From Leptospira kobayashii (GTDB lineage: Bacteria; Spirochaetota; Leptospiria; Leptospirales; Leptospiraceae), in the NCBI RefSeq assembly GCF_003114835.2, contig NZ_AP025028.1:2632001-2696000 (forward strand): a stretch of DNA of 64,000 nucleotides. The letters run 5' to 3'. Shown here piece after piece: positions 1 through 9,755 of this stretch. The position numbers were made by a program, and so were the translations under genes. The notes beneath the pieces were generated by a model, which was not told the origin of the DNA, made no database searches, and saw only the letters and a program-made list of their open reading frames with translations. Numbering within the stretch: position 1 is the first letter of the stretch; every line of letters begins with the position of its first letter.

Positions 1-1
1 C

Positions 2-1177
2 AATTTGAATTTAAACAACACCGGTCCCGGTAAAGACATATACGATAGTGCGAACATAATAGGAGAAAGACAGTTCTCGGCAAGCAGAAACATTCTGAAT
101 TCGAATTCTTCCCGTGTTTTGCCACCCGGATTGTCCTACAGACAATCCTTTATCGACTTAAGCAAATTAGTTGTAAGAAAGGAATTTTCCGGCACGGGAA
201 AGGAAGAAAGAACATGTCCGTCTGCTTATGGTTATGCGTGGGCAGGTGGTTCTACGGAAGAAGGAGGAGGACATTGGCTATTCAAAGAAGGCCTTACCGT
301 TAAAGATAGAAAATTTTATATAGATACTCTTGCTGCCTTTTTGGTGAAATCCCCTTCCGACGATTTAAAAAACTGCCAAACACCGAAAGCAATACTATTT
401 CCCATGGGAGAAACGGAACCCCATCCGGCACTATCCCAAATTTTACCTTTGGGAATTGTTTTACTCGGCGACTTGACCATACTGGTTTCACCGAATGAAG
501 TCACTACAATGTCCAGTCGCAGGATGAAAGATACCGTAAAAAAAGTGCTGGGAGAAAGAACAAAAGACTTAATCCTATCAGGACTAACCAATGATTTTGC
601 AGGTTACATAACCACAACGGAAGAATACTCCACACAACAATATGAAGGCGGACATACCCTACATGGCCCTTATAGCCTGAATGCTTTCCGTCAGGAATAC
701 GAAAGACTTGCCAAGGATATCATGTCCGACTCCCCCTCTCTTCCGGGACCGATCCCCAGAAACTTAAGCGCGGAAATAGAAGGAACGGAAATTCCTTATG
801 CGGATGGAAAAGAAAACTTCGAACAGAAGGTCTACGAAGCGAACAGGACGGATTATAAAAAAGGAGAAAGCGTCAGTTGCACTGTATCTTCCGTAAACCC
901 TAATATCGGTTATCCGGATGTGAAATCTTATTTTTCAGTAGAAAGAAAAGACGGTGAAAATTGGATTTCGGTTTACCAAGATTCCGACCTGTCTACAAAA
1001 ATTGAATTCAGAAAGACAAAACTTCCATTTTTACAGGACAAAGCCTATCTGGAATGGACAACCGAAAAACGGGAATTAGCCGGTGAATACCGATTGGTTC
1101 ATTCTTCGTTTTTCAGAGATAAGGATGGAAATCGGAAAGAATATTCGATCCGATGTCCTTCTTTTCATTTGGAATAA
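2..1177 (+). CDS. Neutral/alkaline ceramidase-like hydrolase, C-terminal part (5'-truncated by window edge)
   Basis: The reading frame is open to the left edge, so the N-terminal catalytic half lies outside the window; the first possible in-window start is a TTG at 5, which is probably internal. The visible 390 residues match the second half of neutral ceramidases, which cleave N-acyl-sphingosine to sphingosine and fatty acid. The most telling stretch is GLTNDFAGYITTTEEY followed by QQYEGGHTLHGPYS (about residues 195-230), the family's conserved Tyr/His/Gly region. A beta-rich segment follows (about residues 275-390), equivalent to the C-terminal Ig-like domain of these enzymes. Signal peptide and zinc ligands cannot be seen here. 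The family is well recognised; the in vivo substrate is not known. Confidence 0.85.
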   Translation, partial: NLNLNNTGPGKDIYDSANIIGERQFSASRNILNSNSSRVLPPGLSYRQSFIDLSKLVVRKEFSGTGKEERTCPSAYGYAWAGGSTEEGGGHWLFKEGLTVKDRKFYIDTLAAFLVKSPSDDLKNCQTPKAILFPMGETEPHPALSQILPLGIVLLGDLTILVSPNEVTTMSSRRMKDTVKKVLGERTKDLILSGLTNDFAGYITTTEEYSTQQYEGGHTLHGPYSLNAFRQEYERLAKDIMSDSPSLPGPIPRNLSAEIEGTEIPYADGKENFEQKVYEANRTDYKKGESVSCTVSSVNPNIGYPDVKSYFSVERKDGENWISVYQDSDLSTKIEFRKTKLPFLQDKAYLEWTTEKRELAGEYRLVHSSFFRDKDGNRKEYSIRCPSFHLE

Positions 1178-1192
1178 AATACCGAATAAAAC

Positions 1193-1223
1193 AATCCCGC
1201 CATTAGGTAAAGATGGCGGGATT
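1193..1223. terminator. Intergenic hairpin, probable (bidirectional) terminator
   Basis: A perfect 11-bp inverted repeat (AATCCCGCCAT / ATGGCGGGATT) with a 9-nt loop lies between the convergent ceramidase-like and DUF1993 genes. The T-rich side is on the minus strand, so it fits best as terminator of the DUF1993 gene and probably serves both genes. Confidence 0.65.
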
Positions 1224-1232
1224 CAAATAAAA

Positions 1233-1751
1233 TTACGTTTTGTAAGGCATCTCTCCCAAATAATCTCTTTTTCCCAGGTCCACTCCATTATGGCGAAAGA
1301 TCGCATATGCAGTTGTTACATGAAAATAAAAATTAGGCAGAGCATGTTGGGTTAAATATTCGAAACCGGTAAGATACTTTCCTTCCCAACGAGGTTGGGT
1401 TACTTTTCTATCCGACGAATCCTTAAAATCTTCAGGTTTGTATGTTTCCAAATACTGAATCACGGAAGAAAGTCTGGATTTCAATTCTTCCAATGTTGTT
1501 TCCTTGTCCTCATGAACGGGAGCGTCTTTTCCTGTAATACGGGCAACACCCAGTTTCGCAGTGTCGCAAGCGATTTGAATTTGTTTGATCAAATGAAATT
1601 GGTCCGGATAAAGTCTTGCATTCAAAAGAACATCGATGGAAAATTTTTTGGATTCCGCATGAGCTGCGGCCTTATCCAAAATCTTTACCAGGTTATTCAA
1701 ACCTTTGGTAAACGATTTTACCGAAATTTCATAAATTATAGATTCATTCAT
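1233..1751 (-). CDS. DUF1993 family protein
   Basis: The protein of 172 residues matches the DUF1993 family along its length: an N-terminal helix, then LDKAAAHAESKKFSIDVLLNAR, QIACDTAKLGVARITG and a C-terminal segment with HALPNFYFHVTTAYAIFRHNGV. Family members form four-helix DinB-like bundles; their biochemical role is unknown. I chose the ATG at 1751 rather than the GTG at 1778, because family members begin right before the YEISVKSFTKGL segment and the longer start adds only unaligned residues. It stands alone, convergent with the upstream ceramidase-like gene. The protein looks complete. Confidence 0.85.
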   Translation of the reverse strand: MNESIIYEISVKSFTKGLNNLVKILDKAAAHAESKKFSIDVLLNARLYPDQFHLIKQIQIACDTAKLGVARITGKDAPVHEDKETTLEELKSRLSSVIQYLETYKPEDFKDSSDRKVTQPRWEGKYLTGFEYLTQHALPNFYFHVTTAYAIFRHNGVDLGKRDYLGEMPYKT

Positions 1752-1877
1752 AAATACTATCTGATCCGATTCAAACACCCGAGCAAGCTTTTAAAGAAAT
1801 ACGGGGAATTCGAATCTTAAAACCCGAATCTTAAAAACCTTTCTTGCCAGAAAGAATTCGGATGAAAAATTGTAATT

Positions 1878-2513
1878 ATGTTCTGTTATCAAAATTATTT
1901 CAAATCCACTTTCATTCTTATCTGTCTAATGGCAATTTCGGATTGCAAAAAAGAAACGATCTCATTTGAAGATTGGATTCATGAAAACAAAACGAACAAA
2001 ATCATCAACTTGTCCAGTAAGGAAATCGGACCCTTGCCCGCTTCGATCGCAAAACTGGAGACAGTCGAAGAATTGACTTTGCAATATGATTCAATTACTT
2101 CCATTCCCGAAGAATTAGGAAGCCTAACAAATATTAGAATTTTAAATCTGTCGGGCAATTCATTCTCCGAACTTCCCGAATCTTTGGTAAAATTGCAAAA
2201 ACTGGAAATCCTTCTTTTAGGAAGAACGGATATTGCAAAAATTCCGGAGTTTCTACCTCAATTGAAAAATCTGAAAACTCTGGCTTTGGACGAAACGAAA
2301 ATCTCCTTAACGGAAGAAGATATAGAGATACTTTCCCGGATTCCCAACTTGGAAATTCTAGACATTACACTTTGCAAAAAGGTAACGAAACTCCCGGGGA
2401 ATATTTCCAAACTTTCCCATCTGAAAGAATTACAAATGGGAAAAGTCCAATTGGAAAAACCGGATGTGGCCCGACTCAGAGACGAACTCCCGAAAGTTTA
2501 CGTGAAATTATAA
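1878..2513 (+). CDS. Leucine-rich-repeat lipoprotein
   Basis: An N-terminal hydrophobic segment (residues about 8-20) ends in AISDC, a relaxed spirochaetal lipobox with Cys23 as the likely lipidated residue. From about residue 40 there are five or six leucine-rich repeats of roughly 23 residues (motifs such as LPASIAKLETVEELTLQYD and IPEELGSLTNIRILNLSGN). Such LRR proteins are usually protein-binding and, in Leptospira, often surface-exposed. No enzymatic domain is visible. It precedes ileS by 64 bp but there is no reason to link them functionally. Lipidation is inferred from the motif only. Confidence 0.8.
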   Translation: MFCYQNYFKSTFILICLMAISDCKKETISFEDWIHENKTNKIINLSSKEIGPLPASIAKLETVEELTLQYDSITSIPEELGSLTNIRILNLSGNSFSELPESLVKLQKLEILLLGRTDIAKIPEFLPQLKNLKTLALDETKISLTEEDIEILSRIPNLEILDITLCKKVTKLPGNISKLSHLKELQMGKVQLEKPDVARLRDELPKVYVKL

Positions 2514-2577
2514 ACCGCAAAACTAGAGAGAATAAATTGCTGTTTTCGGACGGTATTTCCTATTTTTTGGTCTTATC

Positions 2578-5325
2578 ATGGCCAAATCTGAATCTGAAAA
2601 CCCGTATTCCAAAACGGTACTTTTACCACAAACTGCCTTCCCTATGAAGGCGGATCTCGCAACCCGGGAACCGAAACAAATTCAAACTTGGAAAACAGAA
2701 AAGACCTTTTCGAAAATGAAAGAGATAAGAAAGGACAAACCGAAATTTGTCCTTCACGATGGCCCGCCATATGCCAACGGAAATTTTCACACAGGTCACT
2801 CATTAAATAAAATTTTAAAAGATATTATCATCAAATCAAAATCGATGTCAGGGTTTCAAACTGATATGATCCCGGGCTGGGATTGCCACGGTTTGCCGAT
2901 CGAAGTACAAGTGTTAAAGAACCTTGGGAAGGAAGCGAGAAACACGAGTCCGACCGAACTCAGGAAAAAATGCAGGGAATATGCCGCGGAATTCGTAGGT
3001 AAACAAGGTGATGACTTAACCCGCTTTCTTTGTTTTTGGGATGAGAATAACAAATATTTGACGATGGCTCCCGAATTCGAAGCGAAGATCGTGGAAGTAT
3101 TCGGAGGGCTCTTTGAAAAAGGGTATATCTATAAAGGAAAAAAACCTGTCTACTGGTGTATTGATTTGGCGACTGCTCATGCGGAAGCCGAAATAGAATA
3201 CCAAAATCACACTTCTCCCTCCATCTATGTAAAGTTTCCCATCAAAGGAGAAAAGGACAGTTACTGCCTGATCTGGACGACCACTCCCTGGACCTTACCC
3301 GCAAACCTTGCCATTTGTTTTAACGAAAATCTCGACTATGCACTGTTTGATGGTGGCGAACAAGGTAAAATGATTTTGGCAGTGGGTCTTGCGGAAACCG
3401 TTGCAGGGAAAACAGGTGTTCCGCTGACAAAGATCAAAGATCTTTCTACGGATGATCTGAGAAATATGATGTTTCGCCATCCTTTCCTGGATCAGGACTC
3501 CATTCCTCTTTTCGGAAACCACGTTACTTTGGAAGCGGGAACCGGATGCGTACATACGGCACCGGGTCACGGAACGGACGACTATAGAGTCGGTTCCCTA
3601 GCGGGTCTTCCCGCTTATTCTCCTGTAGATGATTACGGTCGTTATACGGACGAATTTCCATTGATGCAAGGTATCAAAATTTGGGATGCCAATCCCAAAA
3701 TCGTGGAATTACTTCGGGAAAAAGGATTATTACTTCATTACTCCGAATTTCAACATTCCTACCCACATAGTTGGAGAAGTAAAAAACCTCTGATCTTTCG
3801 GGCTACACCTCAATGGTTTTTTTCCATAGACCATGACGATTTACGGACAAAATCATTAAAAGCGATCGATTCCGTACAATGGATTCCGGATTGGGGTATC
3901 ACAAGAATCCGCTCCATGGTGGAGTCAAGACCTGACTGGTGTTTATCGAGACAAAGGAACTGGGGAGTTCCCATCCCTTCGTTTACCTGCAAGTCTTGCG
4001 GTGCAACACATTTAACGGCTGATACGATTCGTCATTTTATCGAAATCGTAAAAAAAGAAGGGATCGAAGTTTGGTATGAAAAGGAAGCTGCGGAACTTTT
4101 GCCAAAAGATACCAAATGTGAAAAATGCGGATCTACCGAACTTAAACAGGACAAGGATATTTTAGATGTATGGTTTGATTCCGGAGTTTCCAGCTTCGCA
4201 GTGTTCGGCGATTCCATCGGAAAGGAACCTGCCGATCTCTATTTGGAAGGTTCTGACCAACACAGAGGATGGTTCCAATCTTCTCTTTGGCCATCAATGG
4301 GAATCAGAGGAGTACCTCCATACAAATCGGTATTAACTCACGGATATGTACTGGATGAAAAAGGGCATGCTATGTCCAAGTCTTTGGGAAATGTGATCAA
4401 CCCTACTACGGACATCATCCAATTGTACGGAGCCGATATTTTAAGGCTTTGGGTTTCCACTCAGGATTTCAGAGACGATGTAAAGATCGGAAAAGATTCC
4501 ATCAAGATCGTATCCGAAACTTACAGGAAACTAAGAAATACATTCCGTTACCTATTGGGGAACACTTCCGCATCCGCAACGCCTTTGAAACAGGAAGAAT
4601 TGGAAGAGATAGATGCATTGTATCTTTCTAAACTGTACAACCTAACAGAGGATATAAAAAAATATTACTCTACTTACCAATTCCACCAGGTTTATCAAAA
4701 ACTTTTACTGTTTTGCACGGTAGATTTATCCCAGGACTATTTTGAAATCATAAGGGACAGAATGTACTGTGATGCAAAAGATTCCAAGACCCGCAAATCT
4801 TCCGAATATGCGCTCAGTGTGATTTTGGAAACATTGGCGGTTCTTTCCGCACCCATTCTATCCTTTACGGCGGAAGAAGTTTGGAAAGAGTCCGGCAAAA
4901 CGGATTCCGTCTTCTTCCATGACTTCCCCGATCTAAGCCGGTTTAAAAACGATAGAACGGAAACAGCCTTTGTAAACGTGTTTGAAACCAAAGAAGCGAT
5001 TCAAAAGGCTTTGGAAGAAGCCAGACAAAAAGGCAAAATCGGCAAGTCTTTGGAAGCAAAGATCAGTCTGGTTCCCAAATACCCGAACAAAAATCCTCTC
5101 TCTTCCTTTACAAACGAACAACTGGAACTGACATTCGTTGTTTCCCAAGTGGATCTTAAAAATTCTTCTTCCGAAGAAGAAGAGCTTGCGAAACTCGGAA
5201 CAGACTTGTATGATATACGGGTTTTGAAACCGAAAGAAGGAGAATGTCCCCGTTGTTGGCGTCACACTCGGGACATTCACAAAGAAGGAGATCTTTGCAA
5301 ACGATGCGAAGATGCCGTTCGATAA
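2578..5325 (+). CDS. ileS: Isoleucyl-tRNA synthetase
   Basis: A class I aminoacyl-tRNA synthetase that charges tRNA-Ile in the cytoplasm. The 915-residue length is normal for bacterial IleRS. The HIGH motif is present as HTGH (residues 71-74) within [14 protein letters not shown]. The KMSKS loop is AMSKS (598-602). The editing (CP1) insertion contains [12 protein letters not shown] and the C-terminus carries a four-Cys zinc finger (CPRCWRH...CKRCEDAV). The start is supported by the family-typical N-terminus ([16 protein letters not shown]). A tRNA-Ile(GAT) gene lies in the same window at 37.1 kb. Nothing is missing. Confidence 0.97.
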   Translation: MAKSESENPYSKTVLLPQTAFPMKADLATREPKQIQTWKTEKTFSKMKEIRKDKPKFVLHDGPPYANGNFHTGHSLNKILKDIIIKSKSMSGFQTDMIPGWDCHGLPIEVQVLKNLGKEARNTSPTELRKKCREYAAEFVGKQGDDLTRFLCFWDENNKYLTMAPEFEAKIVEVFGGLFEKGYIYKGKKPVYWCIDLATAHAEAEIEYQNHTSPSIYVKFPIKGEKDSYCLIWTTTPWTLPANLAICFNENLDYALFDGGEQGKMILAVGLAETVAGKTGVPLTKIKDLSTDDLRNMMFRHPFLDQDSIPLFGNHVTLEAGTGCVHTAPGHGTDDYRVGSLAGLPAYSPVDDYGRYTDEFPLMQGIKIWDANPKIVELLREKGLLLHYSEFQHSYPHSWRSKKPLIFRATPQWFFSIDHDDLRTKSLKAIDSVQWIPDWGITRIRSMVESRPDWCLSRQRNWGVPIPSFTCKSCGATHLTADTIRHFIEIVKKEGIEVWYEKEAAELLPKDTKCEKCGSTELKQDKDILDVWFDSGVSSFAVFGDSIGKEPADLYLEGSDQHRGWFQSSLWPSMGIRGVPPYKSVLTHGYVLDEKGHAMSKSLGNVINPTTDIIQLYGADILRLWVSTQDFRDDVKIGKDSIKIVSETYRKLRNTFRYLLGNTSASATPLKQEELEEIDALYLSKLYNLTEDIKKYYSTYQFHQVYQKLLLFCTVDLSQDYFEIIRDRMYCDAKDSKTRKSSEYALSVILETLAVLSAPILSFTAEEVWKESGKTDSVFFHDFPDLSRFKNDRTETAFVNVFETKEAIQKALEEARQKGKIGKSLEAKISLVPKYPNKNPLSSFTNEQLELTFVVSQVDLKNSSSEEEELAKLGTDLYDIRVLKPKEGECPRCWRHTRDIHKEGDLCKRCEDAVR

Positions 5326-5363
5326 TCGGTTGTTAATCGAGTAAAAACAAAAGGAAAACAAAT

Positions 5364-5705
5364 ATGATCGGATCTTACTTTTTAGGCGGACTTTTTATCG
5401 TAGCGGGGTTTTCCCATTTTTTCTTAGAAAAATTTTTCCTAAGAATCACTCCTCCGTGGGTTCCTTATCGACGTTTTGCAGTTCTTGCCAGTGGGGTTGT
5501 TGAAATCGCTCTCGGCGCGGGAGTCATCTTTCACGAAACGAGATCCTATGCTGCTTGGGGTTTGATCGCACTACTTATCGCAGTTTGGCCGGCCAATTAC
5601 TATCATTATACTTCCCGCAACAAACTGGATCCGCCGAAATGGGCCTTGCTCTTAAGACTTCCTTTGCAAATCCCTCTGATTCTTTGGGCTTATAGTTACA
5701 CTTAG
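5364..5705 (+). CDS. DoxX-like small membrane protein
   Basis: A 113-residue, almost entirely hydrophobic protein with four predicted membrane segments (about 3-20, 38-55, 62-80 and 92-110). The pattern GLFIVAGFSHFF ... PPWVPYR ... SGVVEIALGAGV resembles DoxX/MauE-type small membrane proteins, whose functions are mostly unassigned. A good Shine-Dalgarno (AAGGAAAA) precedes the ATG. It follows ileS by 38 bp and may be read through from it. The family assignment is by pattern only. Confidence 0.75.
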   Translation: MIGSYFLGGLFIVAGFSHFFLEKFFLRITPPWVPYRRFAVLASGVVEIALGAGVIFHETRSYAAWGLIALLIAVWPANYYHYTSRNKLDPPKWALLLRLPLQIPLILWAYSYT

Positions 5706-5715
5706 GATATCATTG

Positions 5716-5757
5716 GTTATGCGGTCTTCATCTCACGTCGCATAACTTTGATTTTTA
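5716..5757. terminator. Terminator between the DoxX-like gene and murJ
   Basis: An 8-bp perfect stem (GTTATGCG / CGCATAAC) with a 15-nt loop is followed on the plus strand by TTTGATTTTTATTA. It sits between two convergent genes, directly after the DoxX-like gene. Confidence 0.65.
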
Positions 5758-7377
5758 TTATTTTCTCTTAAACCTTAGAAGAAATTTTCCCAAAATGATT
5801 TCCGATTCGGGGATCTTCAACAGAACGGAGATACCGAAATAAATCAAGACTGCGGGCAAGATAGAGATAACGAGAGATATACGGGATAACATGGCATGCC
5901 CCAGTCCCAAAATCGAATTCCCCCAATCCATCCAGACCGGCTTCACATAAACTTCGGTTCCCAAAAGCCAGATGGTAAGACCTATCAAAGGAAGAATCAT
6001 ATTCCGAACACGAAAGAATAGATCCTTCCACGGCAAAACCACGGAATGTTTCTTTAGAAACCAAATCAAAAGACCTGCGGTCAAACTGGCGGAGAGCGCT
6101 GAAGAAAGTGCGATGGCTCCGTGTTTGAAAAAAAACATCAAAGATAAACTAAGGAAAATGCTTGAAATAAAAGATGCAAATTGAACCCGAAGAGGAGTCT
6201 TTGTGTCCTGGAATGCGTAGTAGGACGAAACTAATACCTTATTTGCACTGTAAAATGGAATCGCTATCGAATAAAAAATCAGAGGGATCAAAGCTGTAGC
6301 TGTAGCAACACTATCCCATCTTCCGCCGAAGTAGATGGCATCCAATACCGTCTCACCTAATAATGATAAGCCGATACTCGCAGGCACAGTCAGAAAAAAG
6401 GCAAAACTCAGAACATCTAAGATTTCTTTAGGAACCCGATGAATATAACCACTTCTCAAGTCCTTCAACAAAGAAGGCAATATGGTGGTAGCAAGCGCCA
6501 CACCTATGATTCCCGTTGGAAGTTGCACCAGCCTTTGCGAATAATCCAAACTCACAACCGCACCGAGACCCGGATTTGCATTCTGAATGTAATTTGCGAG
6601 AAATATATCCACAAGCAGTCCAATCTGATAAAAACTACCGCCTAACGCAGCTGGCAACATAAGTTTGAAAATCTTTTTTATGGCAGGATGTTTGTAATTG
6701 AATCTGAAAATCGGGCCGTATCCTAATTTATAAACATACCATCCCTGCACCAGAAGTTGCAAAACGCCTCCGGCAACAATTCCATAGGCAAGAATAAACA
6801 CTTTGTTTCTAAGATCATTCAAATAAGGAAACACAAGGATAAATACGAACAGATAACTGAAGTTTAAAATAATCGGAGATAGAGAAGGTACGAAATACTT
6901 ATGATGGGAATTTGAGATCGACATGAAGATTGCGGACAAACTCGCAGTCATAATCAAAAAGAAAAGTACCAAAGAAATTTCCACAACCAGCCCGCCGTAT
7001 TCGGGGCTTCCCCCCACAAGTGCCGGCAAAAAATGAGGAGCTAACAAAGAAAAAAGTCCGACAAAAACAGATAAACATAGAAACAAAAAACTCAAAACTG
7101 TTCCCGCCATCACTCTCGCTTCTTTCTTTCCCATAGCTTCGTATTCGGAGAAGATCGGCATAAAAGATTGGGAAAGAGTTCCTTCCGCGAGTAGATTACG
7201 GAACATATTGGGAAGTCTGTAAGCTACACTGAAAGCGGAAGCAACCATCCCCGTTCCAAAACTAACAGCCATAAAATGATCACGGATGAGTCCCAGAATC
7301 CGGGATAAAAAAGTATAAAAAGAAAGGGCTAAACTCCGCTTGGTACTGGAAACATTTGTTTCCTTATCGATAATCAT
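5758..7377 (-). CDS. murJ: Lipid II flippase MurJ
   Basis: A polytopic inner-membrane protein of the MOP superfamily that flips lipid-linked peptidoglycan precursor across the cytoplasmic membrane. The 539 residues form about 14 hydrophobic segments. The N-terminal signature is clear: LSRILGLIRDHFMAVSFGTG, then YRLPNMFRNLLAEGTLSQSF, which holds the conserved central-cavity arginines. It is last in a minus-strand run with a STAS/zinc-ribbon gene 31 bp upstream and a sensor-like membrane gene before that. The length is typical and no defect is seen. Confidence 0.95.
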   Translation of the reverse strand: MIIDKETNVSSTKRSLALSFYTFLSRILGLIRDHFMAVSFGTGMVASAFSVAYRLPNMFRNLLAEGTLSQSFMPIFSEYEAMGKKEARVMAGTVLSFLFLCLSVFVGLFSLLAPHFLPALVGGSPEYGGLVVEISLVLFFLIMTASLSAIFMSISNSHHKYFVPSLSPIILNFSYLFVFILVFPYLNDLRNKVFILAYGIVAGGVLQLLVQGWYVYKLGYGPIFRFNYKHPAIKKIFKLMLPAALGGSFYQIGLLVDIFLANYIQNANPGLGAVVSLDYSQRLVQLPTGIIGVALATTILPSLLKDLRSGYIHRVPKEILDVLSFAFFLTVPASIGLSLLGETVLDAIYFGGRWDSVATATALIPLIFYSIAIPFYSANKVLVSSYYAFQDTKTPLRVQFASFISSIFLSLSLMFFFKHGAIALSSALSASLTAGLLIWFLKKHSVVLPWKDLFFRVRNMILPLIGLTIWLLGTEVYVKPVWMDWGNSILGLGHAMLSRISLVISILPAVLIYFGISVLLKIPESEIILGKFLLRFKRK

Positions 7378-7408
7378 GGATAAGTAAATGTTTTTTTAAG
7401 AGCGGTAT

Positions 7409-8335
7409 TCAGGTATTCAATTTTTCCAAAAATCGAATGGAACCGGTATTATTTACATACACTTCCGTTCTGCAAGTCGGGCATTGGTGTTTTCCCACTT
7501 TGGTCACCCGAAGTCTAGTACCGCATGCTTCGCAGGGAAAAATTTTCTCAAACCCGGAAGACACTTGTTTTGATTTCGGTTGAATGTAGTTGGGGATTTT
7601 AATCGGACCCGATGTCTCCGGAGAAGTTTCTTTCCCGGTAACAAAGGAAAGTCGTTTTTCCAATTCAAAGGACAATGTTTCTTTTATTTCCTTTCTCAGA
7701 CTTGTTATCTTTTCTTCCAAGATCGTTTCCATCTCGGACGGCTTTGTTATCTCAGGAACGGAATGGCCTGCGTTAACTGTCCCTTTTTCCGGGGCTTTTA
7801 TTTCAGACTCTGCATCTTTCGAAGGAGCATATGATTCCAATTTGGAAACAACTTCCTCACCCCGATTGGATTTAGGAGAACCTGTATAATAAAATCGAAT
7901 TCTTTCTTTGGAATCCTGCGAAGCAATTCTGGATCGTTCTTCTTCCTCCGCATTCGCAGCTCTCGCGGCGGATTTTTCCGGTGTTTGTTGTGATCTAAGA
8001 TATTCTTCCGCTTCGGTTAAGCTTTTTTTAACCGGCAATTTTTTATATAAACCTAAAAGTCGTAATACGGACTCGGCTTCTCCACCTAATCCGTAAAACA
8101 CATAGGAAAGCCCCGGAGTGCCTATCATCCTTTTTCTGATTTTGATCAATGTGCTGATCCCATTGGATGTAATGAAGTCCACATGACCGAAGTTAAATAA
8201 AAATCGAGAGAATCCGTTTTCAATTTGAGATTCCAAATAACGGAAAAGATCTTCCGCGCTGACTCCGTCCAGGGCGCCTTTGAGTTGAATGGAAAATACT
8301 TTACCTTCCGAGGATCTGTCCAATTGATTTGTCAT
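7409..8335 (-). CDS. STAS-domain protein with linker and C-terminal zinc ribbon
   Basis: The N-terminal ~105 residues form a STAS domain as in anti-sigma-factor antagonists, but the phospho-site loop reads FITSNGIS (Thr56/Ser57) instead of the usual DSSG. A charged, low-complexity linker follows (about 110-225), then a short predicted coiled coil (EEKITSLRKEIKETLSFELEKR). The end is a zinc ribbon with C268xxC271 and C285xxC288. STAS domains bind anti-sigma factors or partner kinases; a fused zinc ribbon is unusual. It lies 4 bp downstream of a sensor-like membrane protein, so the two probably form one signalling unit. Partner and output are unknown. Confidence 0.8.
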   Translation of the reverse strand: MTNQLDRSSEGKVFSIQLKGALDGVSAEDLFRYLESQIENGFSRFLFNFGHVDFITSNGISTLIKIRKRMIGTPGLSYVFYGLGGEAESVLRLLGLYKKLPVKKSLTEAEEYLRSQQTPEKSAARAANAEEEERSRIASQDSKERIRFYYTGSPKSNRGEEVVSKLESYAPSKDAESEIKAPEKGTVNAGHSVPEITKPSEMETILEEKITSLRKEIKETLSFELEKRLSFVTGKETSPETSGPIKIPNYIQPKSKQVSSGFEKIFPCEACGTRLRVTKVGKHQCPTCRTEVYVNNTGSIRFLEKLNT

Positions 8336-8339
8336 TTGA

Positions 8340-9329
8340 TTATCCTAAAAAAATGGCATCCAAAACATCTTTGGATTGATGCAAGGATGTCGGTTCTTTC
8401 TGAGTTAATGTTTCCGGAACGATGATATCCGGTTCCGATTTTGAAATTTTTGTTTCCCTTATTTCTTCAAGAGGTTTTACCGCAGTTGTTTGTGTCGTAA
8501 CAACTTCCGAACTGATAATAGTTTTTTTCTCAATCAAAGAAGGCAATTCCCCTTGTACGGGTGCAAGCTCGGAAACACCTTCTCCTTCCTTTCTTGCAAA
8601 ATAATGAAACAAAAAGAAGATCACCCAAAGAAAAGCGCTGCCGATAAATGCAACCACACTGTAATTGATGAGTAACCAAAGAGCCAATTCGAATTGTTTT
8701 TCAAACAGATGGGAAAGATTTCCCCTTTGGTATTTAAGCACAACAGCACCTAACACATCTAATTTTGTTTCGTGATAGATGGGAGCGTAAATACGAACTT
8801 CATTGGCGCGTGCCAAAGGAAATAATTTTAACAGATTTTTTGCGAAATCGGGAAGATTGGGCAAACTAACACCTAACTTGGAATCTTCCGAATCGGGAGA
8901 AGACCATTCCCATTTACGCATACGGATTGCTTTTTTAAAAAATGTTTGTTTTATTAATTCTTCGTCGGGTTTTCTTTTTTCCGGACTTTCTTTCAAATCC
9001 TCTTCAACGGAAGAAGAAAGAAGAATTCCTGTCGTGGAATAAAGTTTAATTTCAGAGATCGTAAATTTTTCGGAATCCTTTTTTGTCTCTTCCACATAAC
9101 GTTGGAATGTTTTTGCAAGTTCCGTGTATCCGGCCGGATTCATTCTAGGTTCTGCCGTTTTGGCAAGTGCCAATACCAAATCGCGAACCCGATGATTCGA
9201 CGAAACGGAAGTTTGTTGCAAGGCAGTTGTTACGGATTCGTAAAAAGACCATGCCACTCCGGTGAGTGCTACAAATTCAAAGACAAAGAATAATAAAACA
9301 AAATATATAGCTGATCTTAGAATGAACAC
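8340..9329 (-). CDS. Two-helix membrane protein with Cache-like extracytoplasmic domain
   Basis: A 329-residue protein with one membrane helix at about 6-28, an extracytoplasmic domain at about 30-213, a second helix at about 214-244 and a disordered cytoplasmic tail. The outer domain contains ISEIKLYSTTGILLSSS and VRIYAPIYHETKLDVLGAVVLKY, a beta-hairpin pattern like the Cache sensor domains of chemoreceptors and histidine kinases. No HAMP, kinase or methyl-accepting module follows; the tail is rich in Glu, Pro and Thr. The gene ends 4 bp before the STAS/zinc-ribbon gene, so it may be its sensor partner. Function is inferred. Confidence 0.7.
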   Translation of the reverse strand: MFILRSAIYFVLLFFVFEFVALTGVAWSFYESVTTALQQTSVSSNHRVRDLVLALAKTAEPRMNPAGYTELAKTFQRYVEETKKDSEKFTISEIKLYSTTGILLSSSVEEDLKESPEKRKPDEELIKQTFFKKAIRMRKWEWSSPDSEDSKLGVSLPNLPDFAKNLLKLFPLARANEVRIYAPIYHETKLDVLGAVVLKYQRGNLSHLFEKQFELALWLLINYSVVAFIGSAFLWVIFFLFHYFARKEGEGVSELAPVQGELPSLIEKKTIISSEVVTTQTTAVKPLEEIRETKISKSEPDIIVPETLTQKEPTSLHQSKDVLDAIFLG

Positions 9330-9755
9330 GGCATCGTCCTCTTAGATAAAACTTCGGCGGAAACAGCCAAATAGACCCGAAAAAAACGATTTCAGGGCAA
9401 AAACACGAACTGAAAAAATCTCATGATCGGGGTCAGCGGTGTTTTTAGACCCAAAGGAGACATAATACTAAGGGCGCCGATATTAAAATCCCCCGCCCTG
9501 TTTCGGGTTGGGGGGTGTGGCTCGTGGGCTGCCGTAAACCACCTAACACAAAACGAACTACCCGCCAACTACTTCCCGGATTGTTATAAAAATTTTACGA
9601 AAAAAGTTCGGCTTTTTGCCAAGGGGGTTATCATCTTTACCTTCCAGCGGCAGGTATCGCAGCGGAAATCTTTTCCCGAAGGGAAAAATTACAGCGGAGA
9701 GACCGGTCGTGCCTTAAAAAAATTCAAATCCTCTCATTTTTCCGAGCCGCCCCAG
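9330..9755. other. Gene-free, hairpin-rich intergenic stretch
   Basis: About 425 bp between two minus-strand genes. A plus-strand frame (9423-9785) is open but its translation looks like no protein and runs into lipB. The stretch holds a strong GC hairpin (CCCCCGCCC / GGG-TT-GGGGG, 9490-9515), an A/T-flanked hairpin near 9600-9620, a perfect TTTTCCC-GAA-GGGAAAA hairpin (9671-9687) and three direct copies of CAGCGG (9645, 9660, 9692). Base composition is visibly richer in G/C runs than its neighbours. It may be a degenerate dispersed repeat or a structured RNA; I cannot tell which. Confidence 0.5.
9671..9687. repeat. Perfect 7-bp hairpin with GAA loop, flanked by CAGCGG copies
   Basis: TTTTCCC-GAA-GGGAAAA is a perfect inverted repeat, with CAGCGG copies at 9645-9650, 9660-9665 and 9692-9697. 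The arrangement resembles a structured repeat unit rather than a terminator because no clean T-run follows. Confidence 0.5.

Noticed and set aside
1395..1820. A 141-residue plus-strand frame opposite the DUF1993 gene
   Set aside because: It is the antisense shadow of a well-matched family member; its translation is Phe/Cys-rich noise.
4933..5361. A 142-residue minus-strand frame opposite the ileS 3' end
   Set aside because: It is antisense to conserved IleRS sequence including the zinc finger.
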